Shown here piece by piece: positions 7,291 to 15,147 of a stretch of 44,527 bases of DNA. The stretch's first letter is position 1; each line of letters starts with the position of its first letter. The stretch comes from an uncultured Oscillochloris sp. GTDB taxonomy: Bacteria > Chloroflexota > Chloroflexia > Chloroflexales > Chloroflexaceae. The notes beneath the pieces are model-generated. The model made no database searches and was not told the DNA's origin. It was given only the letters and a program-made list of their open reading frames with translations. The position numbers and the translations under genes are program-made. The DNA lies in contig CAIXLU010000176.1 in the NCBI GenBank assembly GCA_903920315.1, forward strand, positions 1 to 44,527, given 5' to 3'.

Positions 7291-8772
7291 GTGAGTCAGC
7301 GTATCACTCTTGATCGCATAAACTTTACGTCTACAGATACCCGTTCCACGCACCAGCAGATGACCGCCGCGTCAGATAATGCGACGATTAACGAGCCGGA
7401 GGAGGATCGCCGACGTGCTATGACAGACGAAGATTACACGCATCTGCTTGAGCAGCGTCGGCGCATCCGTGCGGAGTTACGCGAGGTGCTGGCAATCGCG
7501 CTGCGGGCTGGCCAGATTATGTTGGAGAGCGGGGCAAATACCGCACGCACCGAGGACACGATGCGCCGGATTGGGCGCGGCCTGGGCGCAGAGGATCTCG
7601 ACACCTACGTGACCCCCAGCGGCATTATTGCCTCGGCGCATGCCCATGATGAACACCGTACGCGCATCCTGCGAATCTCTAGCCACGGTGTTGATCTGGG
7701 CCATATGGCCTCGGTGGTTGATGTCGCCACGCGAATCGAGCAGGGTAAAATTGATCGCCGGGGCACGATCAGTGAGCTGAACAAGATCGCGGCCCAGCCA
7801 CGCAGCTACGGGCGCTGGACGACAAATATCGCCGTGGCTGTGGCGTGTGCCTGCTTCTCGATACTCTTCGGCGGGCAACTCTGGGAGTTCTTGGTGGTGA
7901 TGATCGCCTCCGGACTAGCCCAATTTATCCGTGAACGGCTGAACCGCCTTGGAATTAACCGACTGCTCGTCACCGGGATTGTCTCGGGGATTGCGACATT
8001 TATTGCACTGACCCTGGTACTCAGCGTGCCAGGGCTTGCGCCGCTTATGACAGCCTACGTGCCCTGGCTACCGGCACCGCATCCCTCGGTCGCAATTAGT
8101 GTGGCGGCATCGGTCATCCTCCTTGTCCCCGGCATCCTGATGGTTAGCTCCATCTCTGACCTTTTTCGGGGCGACACCCTCGCCGGGATGGCCCGCGCCG
8201 CCATGGCTCTGTTGACCATCTTCTCCATCGGGATTGGTATGTGGGCGGTATTGCTGAGCAGCGGTGTGCATGTGACTGTAGCCACCACGCCACAGCCCGA
8301 TGTGCCTCTGGCGCTGCTCTCGGTTTACTTGGCCGCAGGCGGATTCGCCGTCCTCTTCGACGTACCCCGTCGCTACATCCTGATCTCGGCCCTGGCGGGA
8401 GTGGTGGCCTACGGCACCCGCCAACTAGTACTGGCCCAGGGCATCCCGCCTGAGGGTGCCGCACTGGTCGCTGGCCTAACTATCGGCATCTGTGCCGAGG
8501 CACTGGCGCGTATCTTCGATGCCCCCACCTCACTCTTCTCGATCCCCGGCTACATCCCGCTCGTCCCCGGCGTACTGGCGTTCCGCACCATCCTGAATTT
8601 TGTGCGCGAGGATTACACCGCCGGTACGGCAGACTTTGTGCGGGCGGCGCTGATCACCATCGGTCTGGCTGCTGGGTTAGGTACCTTCGCGGCCATGAAT
8701 GGTCTGACTAAGCGATTTCCTACTTTGCCCTACCACATCCATAGCCCGCTGATCGAACACGAGAAAGAGTAG
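7291..8772 (+). CDS. ThrE-family threonine/serine exporter
   Basis: This 493-residue inner-membrane protein joins an N-terminal DUF1212-type domain to a multi-helix transport region, as in Corynebacterium ThrE (about 489 residues). The family motif MLESGANTARTEDTMRRIG lies near residue 80. YVTPSGIIAS and the later PGILMVSSISDLFRGDTLAG are also typical. About ten transmembrane segments follow residue 170. Start: a GTG at 7291 has AAGGAG 7 nt upstream; internal ATGs at 7360 and 7420 have no site or a poorly spaced one (GGAGGAGG, 14 nt). The predicted role is proton-driven efflux of threonine and serine, but substrate range within the family varies. Confidence 0.9.
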   Translation: MSQRITLDRINFTSTDTRSTHQQMTAASDNATINEPEEDRRRAMTDEDYTHLLEQRRRIRAELREVLAIALRAGQIMLESGANTARTEDTMRRIGRGLGAEDLDTYVTPSGIIASAHAHDEHRTRILRISSHGVDLGHMASVVDVATRIEQGKIDRRGTISELNKIAAQPRSYGRWTTNIAVAVACACFSILFGGQLWEFLVVMIASGLAQFIRERLNRLGINRLLVTGIVSGIATFIALTLVLSVPGLAPLMTAYVPWLPAPHPSVAISVAASVILLVPGILMVSSISDLFRGDTLAGMARAAMALLTIFSIGIGMWAVLLSSGVHVTVATTPQPDVPLALLSVYLAAGGFAVLFDVPRRYILISALAGVVAYGTRQLVLAQGIPPEGAALVAGLTIGICAEALARIFDAPTSLFSIPGYIPLVPGVLAFRTILNFVREDYTAGTADFVRAALITIGLAAGLGTFAAMNGLTKRFPTLPYHIHSPLIEHEKE

Positions 8773-8813
8773 CCCACGACTGCGGGCATGTTGCCCGCAA
8801 CCGTGAGCTACTC
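8767..8813 (+). terminator. Hairpin overlapping the exporter stop codon
   Basis: The inner stem tgcgggca/tgcccgca (8781-8788, 8792-8799) has a 3-nt loop. The outer arms gagtagcccac and gtgagctactc extend it and include the TAG stop. There is no long U-tract after it. It probably acts as terminator or 3'-end stabiliser of the exporter message. Confidence 0.6.
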
Positions 8814-8865
8814 TTGAGATGACAGACCCATGCGATTTACGCACGATACTCGATGAAAACGAACC

Positions 8866-8893
8866 GTAGGGGCGCGTCGCGACGCGCCCCTAC
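8866..8893. repeat. 28-bp perfect GC palindrome
   Basis: The 28 bases from gtaggggcg to cgcccctac read identically on both strands. The palindrome sits between two convergent genes. A related 24-bp perfect palindrome lies at 37344-37367, which suggests a dispersed family. Confidence 0.92.
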
Positions 8894-8915
8894 CCGACAC
8901 CCGGCTATTTTCACC

Positions 8916-9455
8916 TCAGGGCGTCGCGCTGGGCATTTGCGTTGGTGTCGGCAACGGGATATACGGTGTTTGGGTCGGCAACGGGATGTATGGCGTTCGC
9001 GTCGGAAACGGTGAAGGCCCGTATGTCGGTGATGGCCACGAGGTGGGAACCGGCGATCCAAGTGCGCTATACAATGCGGCAACCTGGGTCGAGAGTTCGG
9101 CGCGCTGATACACCAACGCATCTACGGTTCGCACCCGGTCTTGGGCGGGTACCTGGGTTGATAGATAGCTGATCGCTGACGTCCAGCCCGCTATTTGCAT
9201 TGCCTGTTGCGCGTTTTCTTGCACCAGTGCCGCAAGTGTTGCCTCGAACAATGGTTGGGTGGGTGATGCCGCCGCGTTCTCGATGACCGGAAGAAAGAGC
9301 GCGGTGTCACCCGCAGCAGCAGCACCCGGCGTCAGATCTGCGGATTCCGCAGTATGCGCCTGCGTTGTTTCCAGGGAACTCATACGTCCAAGCATAAAGC
9401 TCGCACCAATGCAGATAACGAACACCATCCAGGTCAGTGGAGATCGGCAGTGCAT
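8916..9455 (-). CDS. Membrane-anchored protein with Pro/Thr-rich tail
   Basis: I do not recognise this 179-residue protein. A single transmembrane segment lies at residues 8-22 (TWMVFVICIGASFML). An extracytoplasmic region with a predicted helical portion (ATLAALVQENAQQAMQ) follows. The final 45 residues are proline- and threonine-rich and contain two repeats of TPYIPLPT. Such tails often span the cell wall or carry glycans. The ATG at 9455 has an AAGG-type site. The AP2-domain gene lies upstream on the same strand with a 39-bp gap, so cotranscription is possible. No function can be given. Confidence 0.7.
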   Translation of the reverse strand: MHCRSPLTWMVFVICIGASFMLGRMSSLETTQAHTAESADLTPGAAAAGDTALFLPVIENAAASPTQPLFEATLAALVQENAQQAMQIAGWTSAISYLSTQVPAQDRVRTVDALVYQRAELSTQVAALYSALGSPVPTSWPSPTYGPSPFPTRTPYIPLPTQTPYIPLPTPTQMPSATP

Positions 9456-9494
9456 GACACAATCGCCTTTCGCTGGATACTGGTCGCCGCAGCT

Positions 9495-10097
9495 CTACGC
9501 CTCTTCCTTAGACATTGCGCGTTGGCGTGCGGCGACAGCCATGGCCTTTGCCTGCTTGATCCCGTGTTTCTTGATCGAGTAGGTGGTTCTTCCACGTTTC
9601 CCATTTACCGACCACGTTGCCTCATACACCTCGTGACCCTCGCGCATGCGCCGGTGGATACCGACATTGGGTGTGGGCGGCGAGCCAGGGCTAGGCTTGC
9701 CCAACTCCCGCGTCACATGGTCACGCCACTCGATGGCCGCTGCCAGAGCTGACAGTCGGTCGCCGTAGACCCCGTCGCTAAACAGCTTGCTGCGAGCATC
9801 GCCTCTCCAGCGCACGCGCACAAAATAACCCTGGGACTTTGGGTAGTCCATACGTGTGATGTTGATGTAGCGGGTAGACTTGACCTTACGACCCGAGGGG
9901 GAAGGAAGGGGCTTCCGAACAGAAGGCGGGACGATGACTGATGGGCAAGGCGGAGGGAGCGACGTCGGCATCTGGACGTTGCTCAGCGGCGGATTCAGGT
10001 TTTCGGGAAGGTGGGCAGCCGCCTCACGAACAAGCGACTCCCATTGGGCGTCATCGTGGGGGTTGACGACCCGACGCCGGTGCTGTACTGGCTTCAT
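9495..10097 (-). CDS. Stand-alone tandem AP2-domain DNA-binding protein
   Basis: This 200-residue basic protein has a proline-rich linker (residues 35-70) followed by two units with AP2/ERF-like sequence. Unit 1 contains YINITRMDYP, FVRVRWRGDARSK and a helix ALAAAIEWRDHVTREL. Unit 2 contains VGIHRRMREGHEVYEATWSV, NGKRGRTTYSI and a helix QAKAMAVAARQRAM. The three strands plus helix order fits the AP2 fold. Bacterial AP2 domains mostly occur in HNH homing endonucleases; no HNH or other nuclease motif is visible here. The protein could be a transcription factor, a nucleoid-type protein, or an endonuclease remnant. The ribosome site is weak. The call rests on motif pattern and is moderately certain. 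Confidence 0.65.
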   Translation of the reverse strand: MKPVQHRRRVVNPHDDAQWESLVREAAAHLPENLNPPLSNVQMPTSLPPPCPSVIVPPSVRKPLPSPSGRKVKSTRYINITRMDYPKSQGYFVRVRWRGDARSKLFSDGVYGDRLSALAAAIEWRDHVTRELGKPSPGSPPTPNVGIHRRMREGHEVYEATWSVNGKRGRTTYSIKKHGIKQAKAMAVAARQRAMSKEEA

Positions 10098-10235
10098 AAA
10101 CTTTCATTCGTGCAAAGCGGGTTGTGTACCCACAGCATACCACGAACACGAAATCATGATGCAGGGATGCAGTGTTAGGGCAGGGCTAATGCAAAATCGC
10201 TCAGTCACCCACCGGAGGGATTCGGACACGTGCCA

Positions 10236-10790
10236 TCAACCTGACCGCATCAAGCGAATGAAACGCCCCCCGTACTGCACGAACGAGAGTCCGAAGGGGA
10301 TCATGGCCAGCCAGAGGGCCGGTTTGCCGCTGCGCGGTCCGTCGGCGATGTAGCAGAGCGTCGCCGCTGTCAGGGCTACGGTGGTAAGCTTGCCACTCGA
10401 CTGGGCGCCGGTGATGCTGACCTGACGACGGTATACCACAAACGCCGCCAGCACGATGCCCACATCACGGAAGATGAGCAACCAGGTGATAGCCCACGGG
10501 AAGCCGCGTGTTCGTGAGAGCATCAGCGCTGTCGAGTCGAGGACCAGTTTATCGGCAATTGGGTCGAGCAACTCGCCTAGCGGCGAAACTTCGCCGCGTA
10601 AGCGGGCAAGTGGCCCATCTACCGCATCGGTCAGCATCGTTATGGCTAGGCAAAAAAGGGCCGCCCGCCGACGCTCCGGTTTGCGCAGATAGGCGAGGGT
10701 AAACGGCAGCAGTAGCAGTCGGCTGAAGGTAAGCAGGTTTGAGGGGTAGAGCAACTCTCTTGAGTGGAATGCTACGGGTTGTGGTGACAT
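10236..10790 (-). CDS. CDP-alcohol phosphatidyltransferase
   Basis: This 184-residue integral membrane enzyme carries the diagnostic D-x2-DG-x2-AR-x8-G-x3-D-x3-D motif as DAVDGPLARLRGEVSPLG followed by ELLDPIADK. It transfers a phosphatidyl group from CDP-diacylglycerol to an alcohol acceptor (for example glycerol-3-phosphate in PgsA), which cannot be decided here. About five transmembrane helices are visible. Start: the ATG at 10790 has AGAGGG 6 nt upstream; an upstream GTG at 10805 overlaps the preceding stop and has a badly spaced site. The upstream DUF4013 gene stops at 10802, 11 bp before this start, so the two are probably translationally coupled. All motif aspartates are present. Confidence 0.93.
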   Translation of the reverse strand: MSPQPVAFHSRELLYPSNLLTFSRLLLLPFTLAYLRKPERRRAALFCLAITMLTDAVDGPLARLRGEVSPLGELLDPIADKLVLDSTALMLSRTRGFPWAITWLLIFRDVGIVLAAFVVYRRQVSITGAQSSGKLTTVALTAATLCYIADGPRSGKPALWLAMIPFGLSFVQYGGRFIRLMRSG

Positions 10791-10801
10791 TGTCGTCCCT
10801 C

Positions 10802-11461
10802 TCACACCTCATGGGGCGTAGGGCGAGCCATCATCTGCCCGAGCAGGTGGCCGAACACTGCTATCGCATAGGTCGTGGTGAACACCGCGCCGATCCCAAA
10901 AAACGCGCCCCCCAGACCGCCCACGAGCATACAGAAGATCTGAAGCAGACAGAGGAGTAGCCAGCCGCTCAGGTCACCGCGTAGCAGATCCACCACCGCG
11001 CCCACGCGCAGCGCGGCACCCAGACTCCCGGTCTGGATGTAGCGCACCATCGCACCCAGGGTCAGAGGCTGGATAAGCATACCCGCCAGGGAAAGCAGCG
11101 GAAGGATGCAAAGGAAGGTGAGCATGATCGCGCTGCCCACAACGCTCGCCTGCTGGCGCAGCATGACGGTGCCAAACAGGAGGAGGCAGCCAAACACGCT
11201 GGAGAGCAGGATGATCGGCAGAGCATAGACGATTTGGATCAGGAATCCCGGCAGTCCCAGGCTGAAAGTCTCGCCCAGGTGATTCCATTTGGGCAGAGGG
11301 CGGCTGTTTCCCGCCGCCACGTTGCGAACCGTCTCAAAAAGGAACCCGACCAGCACAATCTGGCCAAAAATCGGCACCATGAGGAAGAGACCGCCGAGCA
11401 AAATAACGGTGAGCCACTCATCATCGTCAAAAACGTAGCTAAAAGCACGTCTTATATCCAT
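10802..11461 (-). CDS. DUF4013-family membrane protein
   Basis: This 219-residue polytopic membrane protein begins DIRRAFSYVFDDDEW and contains LPKWNHLGETF, which are hallmarks of the DUF4013 family found in archaea and Chloroflexota. Five to six hydrophobic helices follow. No enzymatic motif is visible, and the family has no established function. It lies just upstream of the CDP-alcohol phosphatidyltransferase, which hints at a role in membrane lipid biology by context only. The ATG at 11461 has GGAGG 9 nt upstream. Confidence 0.8.
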   Translation of the reverse strand: MDIRRAFSYVFDDDEWLTVILLGGLFLMVPIFGQIVLVGFLFETVRNVAAGNSRPLPKWNHLGETFSLGLPGFLIQIVYALPIILLSSVFGCLLLFGTVMLRQQASVVGSAIMLTFLCILPLLSLAGMLIQPLTLGAMVRYIQTGSLGAALRVGAVVDLLRGDLSGWLLLCLLQIFCMLVGGLGGAFFGIGAVFTTTYAIAVFGHLLGQMMARPTPHEV

Positions 11462-11480
11462 ATGGCGAAGCCTCCGAATT

Positions 11481-11508
11481 CAGGAGGAGCGAAGCATCGC
11501 CCCTCCTG
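11481..11508. repeat. 12-bp stem hairpin between cinA-like and DUF4013 genes
   Basis: caggaggagcga (11481-11492) and tcgcccctcctg (11497-11508) pair with one mismatch around the loop agca. It lies 20 bp upstream of the DUF4013 start on the same transcript direction. It could be a terminator without U-tract or a mRNA processing site. Confidence 0.5.
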
Positions 11509-11534
11509 TGCGACGATGATGCCTCGTCACCCCA

Positions 11535-12722
11535 TCATTCATCCTCCCCCATCAGGTAGCGGCGCAGCAGATCGAGGGCTAGGGTACCCACAAAATCCCA
11601 GCCCTCGGGCTGGCGTAGGTCGTAGTAGCGGGTGATCTGGCGACTGCCGTCGGGGAAGCAGAGGGCGACCGACACCGCCGTAAAACCACGGTCATCGGGC
11701 ATACTGGCGGCTTGCACCGCCAACCCCAGGTCGCTGCGCCAGCGGTCGGCAGCACTGATCGCACCGGCGTGGGCCAGGGATGCGGAGGCATGCTCATCAG
11801 TGGGACGGTCGAGAGGGTGGACGATCACCCCGCGCACGTGGTTCAGTCCGGTGGCTGTGCCGGAGAGGGCACGGTAGATCGGAGCCACGATCGTACCCTC
11901 GTAGAGCGAGAGAGTTTGCTGGCCGGTGGTGAGCAGACGCGAGACGGCATCGGCCAGGGTTTCCTCGCCAGTGAGGTGATCGCCAAGGCGCTCACGGATA
12001 GTGGCCTCGGCAGTATCCACCATCGTCTGTGCCACAGCGAGACTGCTGGCCCGTGCGCCGATGCGCAGCTCGTAGCGCGCTTGCTTGGCCGAAATACCGA
12101 CGGTAGGGTTACTGGCAAGCATGAGGTCGGCGATCATTTCGCCGATCACACTCTCACCCAGACCGACAGCGTGGAGCGTTTTCACCAGGATCACATCGGT
12201 GATGCCGCGCTCATCGCGCAGGTAGGGCAGCACGACGTTCTCGAAGAGATAGCGCATCTCGTAGGGTACGCCGGGCAGGACAATCACCGTACCGCGCTCG
12301 TCCCCAACGATGAACGCGGGCGCAGTGCCACGCGGGTTCTCGATAGCGCGGGCACCGGCGGGTACATACGCCTGACGGCGGTTGCTCTCGCTCATAGGGC
12401 GATTCATAGCGGCAAAGCGGGCAGCCACCTGATCCAGTAGATCCTGGCGGAATTCCAGCTCACGGCCAAAGGCCAGAGCCACCGCCTCACGGGTCACATC
12501 GTCCAGAGTCGGCCCCAGCCCACCGGTGCAGATCACCAGGTCGGCGCGACCCAGAGACTCGCTTATCGTTGCGGCAATCCGCTCAACGTTGTCGCCAACC
12601 ACCGAGGTGCGAAAGAGGTTTACGCCTGCGGCGGCCAGGTGCCCGGCCATGTAGGCGCTGTTGGTGTCAATTGTGGCCCCGAGCAGCAGCTCGGAGCCGA
12701 TAGCGATGATCTCTGCGTCCAT
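11535..12722 (-). CDS. cinA: CinA-like protein with degenerate C-terminal amidase domain
   Basis: This 395-residue protein has a complete N-terminal molybdopterin-binding-like CinA domain (COG1058). It starts EIIAIGSELLLG, continues VICTGGLGPTLDDVT (residues 62-76) and contains VLPGVPYEMRYLF. In bona fide CinA this domain hydrolyses ADP-ribose. The C-terminal domain normally deamidates NMN through a serine in ESCTGG. Here the matching stretch reads TLSLYEGTIVAPIYRAL, so the ESCTGG motif is lost; the later part (SDLGLAVQAASMPDDRGF) keeps partial similarity. NMN deamidase activity is therefore unlikely, an inference from a hand alignment. The ATG at 12722 directly follows a heptamer hairpin. 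The gene lies in a run of same-strand genes downstream of thrS. Confidence 0.88.
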   Translation of the reverse strand: MDAEIIAIGSELLLGATIDTNSAYMAGHLAAAGVNLFRTSVVGDNVERIAATISESLGRADLVICTGGLGPTLDDVTREAVALAFGRELEFRQDLLDQVAARFAAMNRPMSESNRRQAYVPAGARAIENPRGTAPAFIVGDERGTVIVLPGVPYEMRYLFENVVLPYLRDERGITDVILVKTLHAVGLGESVIGEMIADLMLASNPTVGISAKQARYELRIGARASSLAVAQTMVDTAEATIRERLGDHLTGEETLADAVSRLLTTGQQTLSLYEGTIVAPIYRALSGTATGLNHVRGVIVHPLDRPTDEHASASLAHAGAISAADRWRSDLGLAVQAASMPDDRGFTAVSVALCFPDGSRQITRYYDLRQPEGWDFVGTLALDLLRRYLMGEDE

Positions 12723-12727
12723 AATTT

Positions 12728-12790
12728 AGGAGGCGGGAGGCAGGAAGCGGGAAGCAGGGATCGGCCTCTGCCTGCCACCTCCTGCCTCCT
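12728..12790. repeat. Heptamer hairpin array (aggaggc type)
   Basis: Nine heptamers run in phase from 12728 to 12790. Five purine-rich units (aggaggc, gggaggc, aggaagc, gggaagc, agggatc) are followed by four pyrimidine-rich units ending acctcct, gcctcct. The second half is an imperfect reverse complement of the first. The array fills the spacer between the cinA-like start and the stop region of the next gene. Confidence 0.88.
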
Positions 12791-12792
12791 AG

Positions 12793-13227
12793 CTAGTAGA
12801 GGGGAGGGCGTTTAGGAGTATTACTATCGGTACCAGCAATACGCTTGCGATATTCTTCCCAGAGTTCCTGCTCGGCGGCGGCGGCGGCGCGTTTCCCAGC
12901 CTCTATGGCACCGCGCAGACGATCAGACACGCGTGTGCGGGCGGTGCCAATGTTCAGGGCCAGCTTAACCCGGCTCTCCTCGCTCGTCTTCTGCACGAGG
13001 ATGTTTACCGCAGTAACTCCGATGGCGGTGCCAATCAGGAATCCCAACACAAATTTTCCGCCGGAGGCACGTGCGCGCCGCTCGTTCTCTTGGCGCAGGG
13101 CCGCGATGATCTTTATCGCCGCTGCACGCTCGGCCTCTAGCGCCGCGAGAGTTGACATGCGCTCGGCGGCGATCACCTCACCGAAGCGGCGAGCAGCCTC
13201 CGCCAGTGTCTCGGACTCGACGGACAT
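12793..13227 (-). CDS. Single-span membrane protein with coiled-coil flanks
   Basis: I do not recognise this 144-residue protein. Residues 1-58 are charged, alanine-rich and helical (coiled-coil likely). A glycine-rich transmembrane segment follows at about 60-80 (FVLGFLIGTAIGVTAVNILV). A second basic helical region follows. The overall plan resembles YtxH-like membrane proteins, though no diagnostic motif is visible. Start: the ATG at 13227 has AAGGAG 6 nt upstream; that site overlaps the thrS stop at 13238-13240, so translation is probably coupled. The 10-bp gap supports an operon with thrS. Confidence 0.75.
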   Translation of the reverse strand: MSVESETLAEAARRFGEVIAAERMSTLAALEAERAAAIKIIAALRQENERRARASGGKFVLGFLIGTAIGVTAVNILVQKTSEESRVKLALNIGTARTRVSDRLRGAIEAGKRAAAAAEQELWEEYRKRIAGTDSNTPKRPPLY

Positions 13228-13237
13228 GGGTGGCTCC

Positions 13238-15025
13238 TTATGACGCACGCGACTTCACTTCCTGGAGGGCGCGCTCAATAAAGCTGTCAACGGGGATTGC
13301 GCCGAGATCTTCGCCAGAGCGCAGGCGGACGGCGATGGCGTTGGCTTCCTGCTCTTTGTTGCCGATTATAAGCATATAGGGGATCTTCTGCAACTGAGCG
13401 CGGCGAATCTTGCCTTGCATGCGGTCGCGGCTATCGTCAAGTTCAACTCGCAGGCCGACGGCCATCAGGCGACGGCGCACGTCGTGGGCGGTCTCCATCT
13501 GCTTGTCGGTGATCGGGATGATCGTAGCCTGCACGGGGGCCAGCCAGAGCGGAAAGGCTCCGGCGTAGTGTTCGATCAGCACGCCCAAAAAACGCTCGGT
13601 GGTGCCGGTGACGGCGCGGTGCAGCACTACCGGTGTGTGGGGTTGGTTGTCTTCGCCCACATACTCGCAGTTCAACCGCGAGGGCTGGATGAAATCTACC
13701 TGAATGGTGCTGAGTTGCCACTCGCGGCCCAGCACATCGCGGGCCAGGAAGTCGGCTTTGGGGCCGTAGAAGGCGGCCTCACCTTCCTCCTCAACATACT
13801 CGACGCCGTTGGCATCGAGGGCGGCGCGCAGGGCGCTGGTGGCCTGCTCCCACTTCTCATCGTCGGCCACAAACTTGCCCGCCGTGCCGCGCAGCGATAG
13901 GCGCACCTTGTAGTCGCTAAACTTATAGGTACTCAGCACCTCGCGGATCAGGTTCAGCGCCAGGCTAAACTCTGCCTGAATCTGGTCGGGCCGGCAGAAG
14001 ATATGGCAGTCGTCCTGAGTCAGGGCGCGTACCCGCGTCAATCCGTTCAGCGCACCGCTATCCTCGTAGCGGTAGAGCGTGGCGAACTCGGCGAAGCGCA
14101 TGGGCAGGTCGCGGTAGCTGATCACACCCATCTGGTTGAAGAGGGTCATGTGGCTGGGGCAGTTCATCGGCTTGAGCCGGAAGATCATGTCCTCGCTCTC
14201 GACCATCGGCGGGAACATGCTGTCGCGGTAATTCTCGTAGTGGCCGGACTTATGGTAAAGCTGCTCCTTAACCACGTTGCCCGTCCAGACGTGGCTATAG
14301 CCATAGCGCGTCTGCACCTCGCGCACATAGGACTCCATCTCGTGGCGCAGAGTCTCGCCCTTAGGCGTGAAGATCGGCAGGCCAGGGCCGACATCCTCGG
14401 CAAAGAAGAAGAGTCCCAGTTCCTTGCCAAGCTTGCGGTGGTCGCGGCGCTTGGCCTCCTCAAGCTGAAAGAGGTACTGTTCCAGATCGGCCTTGCTATT
14501 CCATGCGGTGCCGTAGATGCGCTGAAGCTGTTTCTGCTTCTCGTCGCCGCGCCAGTAAGCTCCGGCGATGCTCATCAACTTAAAGGCATTGGCGGGAATC
14601 TGGCCGGTATGCTCCAGGTGCGGGCCACGACAGAGATCCTCGAACGTATCGTGCTTATAGGTCGAGATCACCGTGTCGCCATGGTGCGTCTCGCCGTTCT
14701 CATCAAGCCCTTTGGCCAGACCGTCAATCAGTTCCAGCTTATAGGGCTGGTCGGCGAAGATCGTGCGGGCATCGGTGGCACTGACCTCGCGGTAGACGAA
14801 GGGGAACTTGCCAGCAATGATCTTTTTGATCCGCGTCTCGACCTCGCCCAGATCCTCGGGCGTGAGCGCACGGGGCAGATCGAAATCGTAATAAAAACCA
14901 TTCTCCACCGGCGGACCAATCGCCACCTTCCCCTCAGGGAAGATTTGCAGCACAGCCTCGGCCATCACGTGGGCCAGGGAGTGGCGCAGGCGGTAGTAGG
15001 GATCGCTATCGGGCGTTACGGGCAT
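13238..15025 (-). CDS. thrS: Threonine-tRNA ligase lacking the TGS domain
   Basis: The enzyme charges tRNA(Thr). At 595 residues it is shorter than E. coli ThrRS (about 640) because the N-terminal TGS domain is absent. The sequence begins only 15 residues before the editing-domain motif HSLAHVMAEAV. The editing site LCRGPHLEH is present. Zinc ligands are seen in MNCPSHM, DDCHIF and VLHRAVTG. Motif 2 (RYEDSGALNGLTRVRALTQ) and the C-terminal anticodon domain (EHYAGAFPLWLAP onward) are complete. Start: the ATG at 15025 has a perfect AAGGAG 6 nt upstream. A heptamer hairpin begins 13 bp upstream of the start codon. Synthetase and editing functions are predicted intact. Confidence 0.97.
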   Translation of the reverse strand: MPVTPDSDPYYRLRHSLAHVMAEAVLQIFPEGKVAIGPPVENGFYYDFDLPRALTPEDLGEVETRIKKIIAGKFPFVYREVSATDARTIFADQPYKLELIDGLAKGLDENGETHHGDTVISTYKHDTFEDLCRGPHLEHTGQIPANAFKLMSIAGAYWRGDEKQKQLQRIYGTAWNSKADLEQYLFQLEEAKRRDHRKLGKELGLFFFAEDVGPGLPIFTPKGETLRHEMESYVREVQTRYGYSHVWTGNVVKEQLYHKSGHYENYRDSMFPPMVESEDMIFRLKPMNCPSHMTLFNQMGVISYRDLPMRFAEFATLYRYEDSGALNGLTRVRALTQDDCHIFCRPDQIQAEFSLALNLIREVLSTYKFSDYKVRLSLRGTAGKFVADDEKWEQATSALRAALDANGVEYVEEEGEAAFYGPKADFLARDVLGREWQLSTIQVDFIQPSRLNCEYVGEDNQPHTPVVLHRAVTGTTERFLGVLIEHYAGAFPLWLAPVQATIIPITDKQMETAHDVRRRLMAVGLRVELDDSRDRMQGKIRRAQLQKIPYMLIIGNKEQEANAIAVRLRSGEDLGAIPVDSFIERALQEVKSRAS

Positions 15026-15037
15026 GGGAAACTCCTT

Positions 15038-15143
15038 GATTTTAGATTTTAGATTTTAGATTTTAGGTTTTGGGTTTTGGGTTTTGGGTTTTTGATTGCG
15101 GCCAATCTGCAATCCAAAATCCAAAATCCAAAATCTAAAATCC
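15038..15143. repeat. Heptamer hairpin array (gatttta / ggttttg type)
   Basis: Four gatttta units (15038-15065) are followed by three ggttttg units (15066-15086). After about 24 bp of other sequence come four to five reverse-complement-type units (aatccaa x3, aatctaa, aatcc) at 15111-15143. It lies just upstream of thrS and 5 bp from the stop of the next gene. The arms can pair over about 30 bp. Confidence 0.93.
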
Positions 15144-15147
15144 CCAA

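Noticed and set aside
14003-15052. Long open frame (349 codons) antisense to thrS
   Set aside because: It is an antisense shadow of ThrRS. It has no family motif, and its end runs into the heptamer repeats.
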